Assembly (NCBI RefSeq): GCF_001439685.1
Contig: NZ_JYLH01000019.1
Coordinates: 32,443 to 96,442, forward strand
DNA from: Pseudomonas libanensis
GTDB lineage: Bacteria > Pseudomonadota > Gammaproteobacteria > Pseudomonadales > Pseudomonadaceae
Length of the DNA stretch: 64,000 nucleotides
Direction of reading: 5' to 3'
The notes beneath the pieces are model-generated. The model had not been told where the DNA came from. It did no database searches and saw only the letters and a program-made list of their open reading frames with translations. A program made the translations under genes and the position numbers. Shown here one piece after another: positions 29,348 through 38,107 of this stretch. Position 1 is the stretch's first letter. Every line of letters starts with the position of its first letter.

Positions 29348-30196
29348 TCACTTGAATTCCACGGGAAAACCAATCGCCGGCTCTGGCAGGTCCACGCCAA
29401 ACCACTGCTTGAACGAGGCTTTGTAGGTGGGGAATTCCACACCGGTCATGGCTTCGTGCAGCGCGGTGTTGACGAAATTGAGCCAGTCCTGGTCGCCGCG
29501 CTTGACCGCGCACGCATAGGTTTGCGGGCTCCAGGCATAGGTGGGGCTGCGGTAGCGGCCAGGGTTCTGCACCATCAGGTATTTGACCGAGGACTGATCG
29601 GTGGCGGCGGCATCGGCGCGACCGGAGTTCACGGCCTGGTACATCAGGTCGACGCTGTCGTACTGGTCGACCTTGGCCTTGGGCAGCGCCTGGTGCACCA
29701 GCTCTTCGGCATACACGTTTTGCAGCACAGCCACGGTGACGTCATCGCCCGCCGCCTGCAGGTCTTCGATTTCCTTGTACTTGCTGTTGTTCGGCAGCAA
29801 CAGGCCGACACCTTCGCGGTAGTACGGCAGGGTGAAGGCCACTTGCTGCGCACGGCTGGCAGTGACGGTGATGAACTGGCAGCTCATATCGACCTTGTCG
29901 GTGAGCAGGTTGGGAATGCGTGCGTCGGACGACTGCACCACAAACTCGACCTTGCTCGGGTCATTGAACAAACCCTTGGCCACCATGCGGCCGATGTCGA
30001 TATCGAACCCCTGCAACTTGCCATCCGCTCCCTGGAAGTGCCACGGCGCATTGGTACTGCCTGTACCCACGATGAGATGCCCGCGCTTGAGCACGTCATC
30101 GAGCTTGCTGTCCGCCGCGTGCACAACGCTGGCGAGGGAAGCCGATGCGGCGAAGAGAAGAACACACGCTTTGAACAGGGAAGGTCGGTGATGCAT
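29348..30196 (-). CDS. Periplasmic substrate-binding protein of polar amino acid-type ABC importer
   Basis: 282 residues, SBP_bac_3 family: signal peptide ending in SLASVVHAADS, the DVLKRGHLIVGTGSTNAPWHF opening (at most 20 residues shown) and GFDIDIGRMVAKGL, the standard ligand-binding strand. The ATG at 30196 has GGAG eight bases upstream; a GTG at 30205 is possible but would absorb the Shine-Dalgarno. First gene of the importer operon, with a palindrome over its putative promoter. Confidence 0.9.
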   Translation of the reverse strand: MHHRPSLFKACVLLFAASASLASVVHAADSKLDDVLKRGHLIVGTGSTNAPWHFQGADGKLQGFDIDIGRMVAKGLFNDPSKVEFVVQSSDARIPNLLTDKVDMSCQFITVTASRAQQVAFTLPYYREGVGLLLPNNSKYKEIEDLQAAGDDVTVAVLQNVYAEELVHQALPKAKVDQYDSVDLMYQAVNSGRADAAATDQSSVKYLMVQNPGRYRSPTYAWSPQTYACAVKRGDQDWLNFVNTALHEAMTGVEFPTYKASFKQWFGVDLPEPAIGFPVEFK

Positions 30197-30205
30197 GACA
30201 AGCAC

Positions 30206-30516
30206 TCCAAGGGTTGTGTATTCCGCTATACCGGAACCAAGTATGTAACAACGGAATAGACAGCAGAAAGTGTGCCATAGGCGCAGGAGTAAAACTATGC
30301 GGGGCAGAAATGCCTTATGGGTCAGCGAGATAGTGATCGAACAGATAGACGGCGTTACGCCATCAGCGCAGTCGTCTTGCTACGCAAGGCCCCACACCGG
30401 TGTTACTGCGCACCGATACTGAGCGTCTGGGCTGACCTGTGAAAGTTGACAGTAGACGTGGGTAATCCACGGGCATAGCGTCAGCAAAAACCGCCACGGC
30501 CTGAGGAGAGATCGTC
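30206..30516. other. Divergent intergenic region between ABC receptor gene and thioredoxin-like gene (311 bp)
   Basis: The minus-strand side (30206-30260) holds the operator-like TTCCG/CGGAA half-sites. The remainder shows no gene or clear repeat; the plus-strand thioredoxin-like gene begins after a GAGGAGAG Shine-Dalgarno at about 30502. Confidence 0.6.
30221..30256 (-). promoter_or_regulatory. Palindromic operator candidate at the ABC-operon promoter
   Basis: TTCCGCTATACCGGAA (30221-30236) is an inverted repeat with TTCCG/CGGAA arms, and a third copy of the half-site (CGGAAT, 30251-30256) lies 20 bases further out. On the minus strand it overlaps a plausible TTGTTA / TATAGC promoter pair. 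The IclR-family regulator of the cluster is the likely binder. Confidence 0.5.
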
Positions 30517-31008
30517 ATGGGAATTGTCACGCGAAAAATTTCCAGCGCCACGGAATTCCAATGGGTTCTGAACACGCCGCGCCCCGTGTTCCTTCTTTTT
30601 GTTTCAGAGCACTGCCCCGCCTGCGCGGGTGCAGGACCCCTCTTCGAGCTGGCCGCCTGGAGGCATCCATGGATAGTCAGCCTGGTGCTCGATTGCGCAC
30701 ACACGCCGAGGCACCCTGACGTAACAGGCACCCCGACGCTGCTGATCTACTTGAAGGGCGCCCTGGTAGAAAAATTCAAAGGCTTCGGCCCCATGGAAGA
30801 ACAAGAGCAGTTTGTGCAGGACATCTTCAGCCGCTATGAGCTGCGCAAGGGCACAAATGCACTTGCGTCACCCGACGCTCCTCCACCTGCACCACCGTCA
30901 AGCGCCAGCCCTGGTGCTCAAGGCTATCGCCCACCACCGGCAGACGGTCGAGCAGGCTCATCACCAAACCGGCCAAGGTTTGATAATCCTCGGTCGCCGC
31001 AGCCTTGA
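30517..31008 (+). CDS. Thioredoxin-like protein with proline-rich tail
   Basis: 163 residues. Residues 1-105 have a thioredoxin fold: redox motif CPAC in FVSEHCPACAGAGP, and the cis-proline loop VTGTPTLLIYLKG. Residues 106-163 are proline/serine/arginine rich (PDAPPPAPPSSASPGAQG) and are encoded by DNA lying antisense to the 3' end of the convergent TerC-family gene, an overlap of 182 bases. The strong GAGGAGAG Shine-Dalgarno supports translation. Either the overlap is real or the gene has lost an earlier stop; the thioredoxin domain is complete either way. Confidence 0.65.
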   Translation: MGIVTRKISSATEFQWVLNTPRPVFLLFVSEHCPACAGAGPLFELAAWRHPWIVSLVLDCAHTPRHPDVTGTPTLLIYLKGALVEKFKGFGPMEEQEQFVQDIFSRYELRKGTNALASPDAPPPAPPSSASPGAQGYRPPPADGRAGSSPNRPRFDNPRSPQP

Positions 31009-32395
31009 AGCCGGTGCGCTGACTGATCTGGTTCAGGTTAAAGGCCCCATTGGCACGGAAACCATCGACCTCCTCGATAATGTCCGGCCCCTCTATTTCA
31101 CTGGCGTCGGGCAGTTCACCGGCGATGGATTCGAGGATGTCGGTCATGCTCAACACGCCCATGAAATCCCCGAACTCGTTGATCACGAAGGCGATGTGAG
31201 TGGATTCCTGACGCATCTGTTCCAGGGCATTGAGGATCGAAAAGCTCTCCAGCAGATTGATCGCCCGGCGCGCCAGGTGTTCCAGGTTCGGCTCGTTACC
31301 GGCCAGGTATTCCTTGAGCAGCTCCTTCTTGTGCACAAAGCCCAGGGGTTCATCCACCGCGCCATTGCGGATCAACGGCAGGCGCGAGTAGGACGAATGC
31401 ATCAACTTCAGGCGGATAGTCTCGGAATCGTCCGCCAGGTCGATGCAGTCAACCTTGGCCCGAGGCGTCATCAAGGAGCGAATCGGCCGCTCGGCCAGTT
31501 GCAGCACACCGCTGATCATCACCCGCTCACGTCGGTCAAACAGCGGCCCCTGGCTGGCATCCGGCTCGCCCAGCAGGTCGGCAACCTCTTCGCCCACCTC
31601 TTCCACCGCCAGGCTGCGGCCACCCAACAAGCGCATCACTGCATGGGCGGTACGCTCACGCACCGGCAGCACACCCTGCGCCGACTTCTTGCGCCGCGAC
31701 CGGGCGATCTGGTTGAACAGCTCGATCAGAATCGAGAAGCCAATGGCCGCGTATAGGTAGCCCTTCGGAATATGGAAGCCCAAGCCTTCGGCGGTCAGGG
31801 CGAAACCGATCATCATCAAGAAGCCCAGGCACAGCATGATCACCGTGGGGTGCGCGTTAACGAAGCGGGTCAACGGCTTGCTCGCCACGATCATCAAGCC
31901 GATGGAGACGATCACCGCGATCATCATCACCGCCAGTTCGTCCACCATGCCTACGGCGGTAATCACCGCGTCGAGGGAGAACACCGCGTCGAGCACCACG
32001 ATCTGCGCGACGATCGGCCAGAACATGGCGTAGGCCACGCTGCCCTTGTGCTGGGCCACATGGCCTTCCAGGCGTTCATGCAATTCCATGGTGGCCTTGA
32101 ACAACAGGAACACACCACCAAACAGCATGATCAGGTCGCGACCGGAGAAGCTCTTGTCGAACACCTCGAACAGCGGCTGGGTGAGGGTCACCAACCAGGA
32201 AATACTCGCCAACAGGCCCAGGCGCATCAGCAAGGCCAGGGACAAACCGATCAACCGCGCGCGGTCACGCTGTTCCGGCGGCAACTTGTCCGCCAGGATC
32301 GCGATAAACACCAGGTTGTCGATACCCAGCACCAGTTCCAGCACAATCAAGGTCGCAAGGCCGAGCCAGGCCGTTGGATCCGCTAACCATTCCAT
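30827..32395 (-). CDS. TerC-family membrane protein with CBS and CorC/HlyC domains (YoaE/YegH-like)
   Basis: 522 residues. N-terminal TerC domain (about 1-245) with seven or so helices and acidic motifs in helices, ELVLGIDNLVFIAIL and VVLDAVFSLDAVITAVG, proposed to bind divalent metal; then two CBS motifs (about 300-420; LMTPRAKVDCIDL) and a C-terminal transporter-associated domain (EVDGFRANGAF). Related proteins (YoaE, YegH, Alx) are linked to manganese export or membrane metal handling; substrate here is not known. Its last 182 bases overlap the convergent thioredoxin-like gene. Confidence 0.88.
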   Translation of the reverse strand: MEWLADPTAWLGLATLIVLELVLGIDNLVFIAILADKLPPEQRDRARLIGLSLALLMRLGLLASISWLVTLTQPLFEVFDKSFSGRDLIMLFGGVFLLFKATMELHERLEGHVAQHKGSVAYAMFWPIVAQIVVLDAVFSLDAVITAVGMVDELAVMMIAVIVSIGLMIVASKPLTRFVNAHPTVIMLCLGFLMMIGFALTAEGLGFHIPKGYLYAAIGFSILIELFNQIARSRRKKSAQGVLPVRERTAHAVMRLLGGRSLAVEEVGEEVADLLGEPDASQGPLFDRRERVMISGVLQLAERPIRSLMTPRAKVDCIDLADDSETIRLKLMHSSYSRLPLIRNGAVDEPLGFVHKKELLKEYLAGNEPNLEHLARRAINLLESFSILNALEQMRQESTHIAFVINEFGDFMGVLSMTDILESIAGELPDASEIEGPDIIEEVDGFRANGAFNLNQISQRTGFKAAATEDYQTLAGLVMSLLDRLPVVGDSLEHQGWRLTVVQVEERRVTQVHLCPCAAHSG

Positions 32396-32670
32396 TTATA
32401 AAGTCTCTGTCTTTAAAGTGTTCAGAACGCCGGGCACGGCAAAGTGCGGTCATACGACCGGGACAAGGTTAGTTGACGGAAGACGGGGTGCTTCAGCGGG
32501 AACAGCGACAGCGGTTGTCTTGGGGAAAGACGACTGGGAGGCTCCGAGAGGGTGTTCATGCAAGTCCTGAAATGACAAAAGGACTTGAATCCTACATTTG
32601 AAATACGAATTTCCCACAACGCAAAACTATTACAAAACCTGTAAACCTCTATCAGAAGCACAGTAACTTT
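32396..32670. other. Upstream region of the TerC-family gene
   Basis: With the adjoining REPIN this makes a gene-free stretch of 395 bases. It is moderately AT-rich around 32580-32670, likely holding the promoter. I looked for the yybP-ykoY manganese riboswitch that precedes many TerC-family genes and found no convincing match. Confidence 0.5.
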
Positions 32671-32757
32671 TGTGGGAGCTGGCTTGCCTGCGATGCAGGC
32701 ACCTCGGTGCATCAGCTAGACCGGGTCGATGCAATCGCGGGCAAGCCAGCTCCCACA
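32671..32757. repeat. REPIN
   Basis: TGTGGGAGCTGGCTTGCC at 32671 is complemented at the end by an arm reaching 32757. The loop carries TCGGTGCATCAG and CCGGGTCGATGCA. Differs from the REPIN at 38108 at only three of 87 positions. Confidence 0.85.
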
Positions 32758-32790
32758 GAAAGCCTGCCCGCCTGCCAGATAGACGACTCA

Positions 32791-33771
32791 TCAGGATTTA
32801 CGGGTAGCATCATCCAGCGCCAGGATGGTGTGGGCATTGGTGACGGTTGTCGCAAGGGTATTGATAACCCCCGAGCGCAACGCCCCCAGCGTCGCCGCCG
32901 CCTTGGTGTTCTCACTGGCAATCGCCACCACGTCAGGGATACGGAACAACTCCTGCACCGTCAACCCGATCACCCGGCCCTGGATGGCGTTGACTGCAGG
33001 CTGGCCGTGAATGTCGATAAAGTCATAGCCCATCATGTCCCCCACGGTGCCGGATAACCGCGCCTGGGCGATCTCCTGGGGCGAGAACCAGCCCATGCGC
33101 ACCATGTTGCTGTTCTCGCTCATGTCACCGATGCCGATCAGGGCAATATCGGCTCGCCGTGCACGGTCGAGGGTGGAGCGCACTGTGTCGTTATTGATCA
33201 GCACCCCACGCAGTTCCGGGTTGGCCACCAGCGCCGGGGCGTACAGGCTTTCGCTCTCGCCACCAAAGCGCAGGGCCAGGCGCCGGCAGATATGGTCGGG
33301 ATTCATGTACTCGCCGGCCTTGAGCGAACCGCCAATGGCACACACAAACGTGCAGTTGCGCGTCACCGGCAGGAAGACGTTGTCGGCCACTGCGCCGACG
33401 TTACGCCCCATGCCCACCGCGACGATCATGCCGTCACCGAGGGTCTTGTTCAGGTAGTTGGCCACCAGGCTGGCGACCGCCGAGCGCTGGGTGTCGGGGT
33501 CGCTGTGGTCGACCGCGATCAAGGCGCGGTCAAGCTTGAAGCGCTCCACCAGCGCCCTCTCCAACTCGTTATTCATCGCCGGGTGCTGCAATACGCGCAC
33601 CTCGACAATGCCTTCATCCCGCGCCCGCTTGAGCAGGCGACTGACTTTTGCCCGCGACAGGTCGAAGCGCTTGGCGATGGCCTCCTGAGTGACGTTCTCA
33701 AGGTAATAGAGCATCGCCACTTCGGTCATCTGATCGATATCACTGGCCATGCGCTGGGTACTGTCACTCAT
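32791..33771 (-). CDS. SorC/DeoR-family sugar-responsive transcriptional regulator
   Basis: 326 residues: N-terminal helix-turn-helix (VTQEAIAKRFDLSRAKVSRLLKRA, shown in part) and a C-terminal sugar-phosphate-binding SorC domain (GDGMIVAVGMGRNVGAVAD, IGIGDM). Members include SorC, DeoR and the erythritol regulator EryD. The ATG at 33771 is used; upstream in-frame codons start only at TTG. It follows rpiB on the same strand and probably represses both this unit and the divergent importer operon via the palindromes at 34333 and 34492. Confidence 0.88.
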   Translation of the reverse strand: MSDSTQRMASDIDQMTEVAMLYYLENVTQEAIAKRFDLSRAKVSRLLKRARDEGIVEVRVLQHPAMNNELERALVERFKLDRALIAVDHSDPDTQRSAVASLVANYLNKTLGDGMIVAVGMGRNVGAVADNVFLPVTRNCTFVCAIGGSLKAGEYMNPDHICRRLALRFGGESESLYAPALVANPELRGVLINNDTVRSTLDRARRADIALIGIGDMSENSNMVRMGWFSPQEIAQARLSGTVGDMMGYDFIDIHGQPAVNAIQGRVIGLTVQELFRIPDVVAIASENTKAAATLGALRSGVINTLATTVTNAHTILALDDATRKS

Positions 33772-33834
33772 GGGGACGGGCTTCCGTTTCGGCGTCAAAG
33801 GCGCATTCTCCCGACTCTTGCCCCGTGCCGTCCA

Positions 33835-34296
33835 CTACTGATGCCCATCGCGCTCGATCGCATTGATGCGTTCGACCTTGGCCCCCGAACGCGCCACCTC
33901 GAACTCCGAGGCCAGGAACGCAGTGACGATGCTCTTGGCCAGTTCTGCGCCGATCACCCGCGCACCGATGGACAGGATCTGCGCATCGTTGCTCTTGCGT
34001 GCCCGCTCCGCCGAATAGGTGTCATGGGCCTGGGCCGCACGAATACCCATGACTTTGTTGGCCGAGATGGCCATGCCGATCCCGGTGCCGCACACCAGCA
34101 CACCCAGGCGCTGCTGCCCGGCATTGATGGCATTGGCCACAGCCAGGGCGATGTCCGGGTAAAGCACCGGGGCGGTGGAATGAGTACCGAAGTCGGTCAC
34201 CGGGTAACCCAGCGCCTCGATATGGCGCCTCAACAGTTCTTTAAGCTCAAAACCCGCTTCATCGCAACCGATAGCCACCGGGAAAGGTGTGTTCAT
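33835..34296 (-). CDS. rpiB: RpiB/LacAB-family sugar-phosphate isomerase
   Basis: 153 residues, RpiB family: Cys69 in GVLVCGTGIGMAISANK is the catalytic base region, with CDEAGFELKE at the N-terminus binding phosphate and His91 in AAQAHDTYSAERAR. It interconverts aldose and ketose phosphates. In tetritol pathways such proteins isomerise erythrulose-4-phosphate to erythrose-4-phosphate; a ribose/allose phosphate role is the alternative. Divergent from the importer operon, next to its regulator. Confidence 0.87.
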   Translation of the reverse strand: MNTPFPVAIGCDEAGFELKELLRRHIEALGYPVTDFGTHSTAPVLYPDIALAVANAINAGQQRLGVLVCGTGIGMAISANKVMGIRAAQAHDTYSAERARKSNDAQILSIGARVIGAELAKSIVTAFLASEFEVARSGAKVERINAIERDGHQ

Positions 34297-34332
34297 AGCG
34301 TCTGGCTCCGCTGCCGATATCCTGATTAAGAC

Positions 34333-34346
34333 TGATCATATGATCA
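34333..34346. promoter_or_regulatory. Palindromic operator TGATCATATGATCA
   Basis: A perfect 14-bp palindrome 37 bases upstream of rpiB, overlapping a possible minus-strand -10 (TATGAT). A related CTGATCAG palindrome lies at 34492-34499 near the divergent promoter. SorC-family regulators bind such sites, and one is encoded two genes away. Confidence 0.55.
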
Positions 34347-34487
34347 CTCTATGAAATTTCGCTCAGCCATTTCGCGGGTTTTTAGCCCTTCCTGTCAAGC
34401 TTGATTTAACTGACCTCCCAGTCAACGCGGCTTGAAAAGCCAATATGGCGGCTAAAGATGAGAATCATCGCTTTTAAGTGAAAGAGA

Positions 34488-34516
34488 TTGACTGATCAGA
34501 ATTTCATTTGATACAC
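34488..34516 (+). promoter_or_regulatory. Promoter of the ribose-type ABC operon with CTGATCAG over the -35
   Basis: TTGACT (34488-34493), 16 bases, GATACA (34510-34515) reads as a sigma-70 promoter. CTGATCAG (34492-34499) overlaps the -35 element and shares the TGATCA core of the palindrome at 34333. The operon's first ATG is 64 bases downstream. Confidence 0.5.
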
Positions 34517-34579
34517 ATATGCTCACAGCGAAACATGACTGTGCGACCTAATAAGAATTCACAGCACGAGGACACGCCG

Positions 34580-36067
34580 ATGGCCACGCCATTACTGCTC
34601 CAGGCTGAACACGTCGCCAAGGCTTACGCCGGGGTGCCCGCCCTGCGTGACGGGCGCCTTTCTCTGCGGGCCGGCAGCGTCCACGCCCTGTGCGGCGGCA
34701 ATGGCGCCGGCAAATCGACCTTCCTGAGCATCCTGATGGGCATCACCCAGCGTGACGCCGGCAGCATCCTGCTCAACGGTGCGCCGGTACAGTTCAACCG
34801 CCCGAGTGAAGCCCTGGCGGCGGGGATCGCGATGATCACCCAGGAGCTGGAACCCATCCCCTACATGAGCGTCGCCGAAAATATCTGGCTGGGCCGCGAA
34901 CCACGCCGCGCCGGCTGCATCGTCGACAGCAAGACCCTCAATCGGCGTACCCGCGAACTGCTGGAAAGCCTGGAATTCGAGGTCGACGCCACCAGCCCCA
35001 TGCACCGCTTGAGCGTGGCGCAGATCCAACTGGTGGAAATCGCCAAGGCGTTCAGCCATGACTGCCAGGTGATGATCATGGATGAGCCCACCTCGGCCAT
35101 CGGCGAGCGCGAGGCCGAAACGTTGTTCAAGGCCATTCGCCGCCTCACCGCCCGCGGCGCCGGCATCGTGTATGTGTCCCATCGCCTGAGCGAATTGGCG
35201 CAGATCGCCGATGACTACAGCATCTTCCGCGATGGCGCCTTTGTGGAAAGCGGACGCATGGCCGATATCGACCGCGACCACCTGGTGCGCGGCATCGTCG
35301 GGCAGGAGCTGACGCGCATCGACCACAAGGTGGGCCGCGAATGCGCCACCGACACCTGCCTGCAAGTCGACAGCCTGAGCCGCGACGGCGAGTTCCACGA
35401 CATCAGCCTGCAACTGCGCCAGGGCGAAATCCTCGGCATCTACGGGCTGATGGGCTCCGGGCGCAGTGAATTCCTCAATTGCATCTACGGCCTGACCGTG
35501 GCGGATTCCGGCAGCGTCACCCTGCAAGGCAAGCCCATGCCGATCGGCATGCCCAAGGCCACTATCGACGCCGGCATGTCCCTGGTCACCGAAGATCGCA
35601 AGGACAGCGGCCTGGTACTGACCGGCAGCATCCTGTCGAACATTGCGCTGTCGGCCTACAAGCGCTTATCGAGCTGGTCGCTGATCAACGCACGCAAGGA
35701 AACCCAACTGGCCGAGGACATGGTCAAGCGCTTGCAGATCAAGACCAGCTCCCTGGATTTGCCGGTGGCATCCATGAGCGGCGGCAACCAGCAGAAAGTA
35801 GTGCTCGCCAAATGCCTGTCCACCGAGCCGGTGTGCCTGCTCTGCGACGAACCGACCCGGGGCATCGACGAAGGCGCCAAGCAGGAGATCTACCGCCTGC
35901 TCGACCAGTTCGTACGAGCTGGCGGCGCGGCCATCGTGGTGTCGTCGGAAGCCCCGGAACTGCTGCACCTGAGCGATCGCATCGCCGTATTCAAGGGTGG
36001 CCGGCTGGTGACCATCAGCACCGACACCGCCCTTTCCCAGGAAGCCTTGTTGAGTCTTGCCTCATGA
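34580..36067 (+). CDS. Ribose-type sugar ABC importer ATP-binding protein (two ATPase domains)
   Basis: 495 residues, RbsA/AraG/XylG type. Domain 1: Walker A GGNGAGKSTF, Walker B VMIMDEPTSAIGE. Domain 2: a degenerate Walker A GLMGSGRSEF, signature MSGGNQQKVVLAKCL and Walker B CLLCDEPTRGIDEGAK, the usual asymmetry of this family. The ATG at 34580 follows CGAGGA; longer in-frame starts would read into the promoter. Four-base overlap with the permease gene. In this context the substrate is probably a polyol rather than ribose. Confidence 0.92.
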   Translation: MATPLLLQAEHVAKAYAGVPALRDGRLSLRAGSVHALCGGNGAGKSTFLSILMGITQRDAGSILLNGAPVQFNRPSEALAAGIAMITQELEPIPYMSVAENIWLGREPRRAGCIVDSKTLNRRTRELLESLEFEVDATSPMHRLSVAQIQLVEIAKAFSHDCQVMIMDEPTSAIGEREAETLFKAIRRLTARGAGIVYVSHRLSELAQIADDYSIFRDGAFVESGRMADIDRDHLVRGIVGQELTRIDHKVGRECATDTCLQVDSLSRDGEFHDISLQLRQGEILGIYGLMGSGRSEFLNCIYGLTVADSGSVTLQGKPMPIGMPKATIDAGMSLVTEDRKDSGLVLTGSILSNIALSAYKRLSSWSLINARKETQLAEDMVKRLQIKTSSLDLPVASMSGGNQQKVVLAKCLSTEPVCLLCDEPTRGIDEGAKQEIYRLLDQFVRAGGAAIVVSSEAPELLHLSDRIAVFKGGRLVTISTDTALSQEALLSLAS

Positions 36068-37041
36068 ATGCCAAAACCATCGCCGCACCTATTACTACCG
36101 CCCCACGCAGCCGCCTGCGCCTGTCCCTCGACCGCTTCGGCCTGCCGTTGGTGTTTATCCTGCTCTGCGTGGTGATGGCGTTTTCCAGCGAATACTTCAT
36201 GACCTGGCGCAACTGGATGGACATCCTGCGCCAGACCTCCATCAACGGCATCCTCGCCGTGGGCATGACCTATGTGATCCTGACCAAGGGCATCGACCTC
36301 TCTGTGGGTTCGATCCTGGCGTTTGCCGGGCTGTGCAGCGCCATGGTCGCCACCCAGGGTTACGGCCTGCTGGCGGCAGTCAGCGCCGGGATGTTTGCCG
36401 GGGCAATGCTCGGCGTGGTCAATGGATTTATGGTCGCCAACCTGTCGATCCCACCGTTCGTGGCGACCCTGGGCATGCTCAGCATCGCCCGGGGCATGAC
36501 CTTTATCCTCAACGACGGCAGCCCCATCACCGACCTGCCCGACGCCTACCTGGCCCTGGGTATCGGCAAGATCGGCCCGATAGGCGTGCCGATCATCATC
36601 TTCGCCGTGGTCGCACTGATCTTCTGGATGGTGCTGCGCTACACCACTTACGGGCGCTATGTGTACGCGGTGGGCGGCAATGAAAAAAGCGCGCGCACCT
36701 CCGGCATCGGTGTGCGCAAGGTGATGTTCTCGGTGTACGTGGTCTCGGGCCTGCTCGCCGGGTTGGCCGGCGTGGTGCTGTCGGCACGCACCACCTCTGC
36801 CCTGCCCCAGGCCGGGGTTTCCTATGAGCTGGACGCGATTGCCGCGGTGGTGATCGGCGGCACCAGTTTGTCAGGCGGCACCGGCAGCATTGTCGGCACG
36901 CTGTTTGGTGCGCTGTTGATCGGCGTGATCAACAACGGCCTGAACCTGCTCGGTGTGTCCTCCTATTACCAGCAGGTCGCCAAGGGCCTGATCATCGTGT
37001 TCGCAGTACTGATCGACGTGTGGCGCAAGAAGAAACGCTGA
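36064..37041 (+). CDS. Ribose-type sugar ABC importer permease
   Basis: 325 residues, RbsC-family (BPD_transp_2) with about ten helices. LAVGMTYVILTKGIDLSVGS is the conserved loop contacting the ATPase subunit, followed by ANLSIPPFVATLGMLSIARG. Starts in the ATGA overlap with the ATPase gene. Confidence 0.92.
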   Translation: MNAKTIAAPITTAPRSRLRLSLDRFGLPLVFILLCVVMAFSSEYFMTWRNWMDILRQTSINGILAVGMTYVILTKGIDLSVGSILAFAGLCSAMVATQGYGLLAAVSAGMFAGAMLGVVNGFMVANLSIPPFVATLGMLSIARGMTFILNDGSPITDLPDAYLALGIGKIGPIGVPIIIFAVVALIFWMVLRYTTYGRYVYAVGGNEKSARTSGIGVRKVMFSVYVVSGLLAGLAGVVLSARTTSALPQAGVSYELDAIAAVVIGGTSLSGGTGSIVGTLFGALLIGVINNGLNLLGVSSYYQQVAKGLIIVFAVLIDVWRKKKR

Positions 37042-37075
37042 AGAACGACCCATAACAATAACTGGAGTTCGACTT

Positions 37076-38083
37076 ATGAAACTGGGCACCACCCTGGCCG
37101 CCACGGCGGCCCTCACCCTGCTCGCCAGCAGCATCGCCCTGGCAGCCGATGGCAAGACCTACAAGATCGGCGCGGCCGTTTACGGCCTCAAGGGCCAGTT
37201 CATGCAGAACTGGGTCCGTGAGCTCAAGGAACACCCGGCCGTCAAGGATGGCACCGTGCAGTTGACCGTGTTCGACGGCAACTACGACGCCCTGACCCAG
37301 AACAACCAGATCGAAAACATGGTGACCCAACGCTACGACGCGATCCTGTTCGTGCCGATTGATACCAAGGCCGGCGTCGGCACCGTCAAGGCTGCCATGA
37401 GCAACGACGTGGTGGTCATCGCCTCCAATACGAAAGTAGCCGATGCCAGCGTGCCGTATGTGGGTAACGACGACGTGGAAGGCGGCCGCCTGCAGGCCCA
37501 GGCCATGGTCGACAAGCTCAATGGCAAGGGCAACGTGGTGATCATCCAGGGCCCGATTGGCCAGTCGGCCCAGATCGACCGGGAAAAAGGCGAGCTGGAA
37601 GTGCTGGGCAAACACCCGGACATCAAGATCATCGAGAAGAAAACCGCCAACTGGGACCGCGCCCAGGCCCTGACCCTCACCGAAGACTGGCTCAACGCTC
37701 ACCCAAAGGGCATCAATGGCGTGATCGCCCAGAACGACGACATGGCCCTGGGCGCCGTGCAGGCGCTGAAGTCCCACGGCCTTACATCCAAGGACGTGCC
37801 CGTGACCTCCATTGACGGCATGCCGGATGCGATCCAGGCAGCGAAAAAAGACGAGGTCACCACCTTCCTCCAGGACGCCCAGGCCCAGTCCCAAGGCGCG
37901 CTGGACGTGGCCCTGCGCGCCCTGGCCGGCAAGGACTACAAGCCGCAGTCGGTGATCTGGGAACGCTATGCCAAGGACGTGAAATGGGCCGACGGCACGG
38001 CTAAGAACTACATCCTGCCATGGGTGCCGGTGACCAATGCCAATGCGGATGCGCTGTATAAGCAAGTCAGCGGCGGTAAATAG
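37076..38083 (+). CDS. Periplasmic sugar-binding protein of ribose-type ABC importer
   Basis: 335 residues, Peripla_BP_4 family. Signal peptide MKLGTTLAATAALTLLASSI ending ALAADG. Ligand-fold motifs include YDAILFVPIDTKAGVGTVKA and VTSIDGMPDAIQAAKKDE. Strong Shine-Dalgarno CTGGAG. Third gene of the importer operon; a REPIN lies between it and the dehydrogenase genes. Confidence 0.92.
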   Translation: MKLGTTLAATAALTLLASSIALAADGKTYKIGAAVYGLKGQFMQNWVRELKEHPAVKDGTVQLTVFDGNYDALTQNNQIENMVTQRYDAILFVPIDTKAGVGTVKAAMSNDVVVIASNTKVADASVPYVGNDDVEGGRLQAQAMVDKLNGKGNVVIIQGPIGQSAQIDREKGELEVLGKHPDIKIIEKKTANWDRAQALTLTEDWLNAHPKGINGVIAQNDDMALGAVQALKSHGLTSKDVPVTSIDGMPDAIQAAKKDEVTTFLQDAQAQSQGALDVALRALAGKDYKPQSVIWERYAKDVKWADGTAKNYILPWVPVTNANADALYKQVSGGK

Positions 38084-38107
38084 TCAGTGGCTTGAAACAC
38101 AGTCAAC

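Noticed and set aside
32396..32670. yybP-ykoY manganese riboswitch upstream of the TerC-family gene
   Set aside because: Many TerC-family genes carry this riboswitch, but I found neither the GGGGAGUAG-type motif nor its paired partner on the minus strand here.
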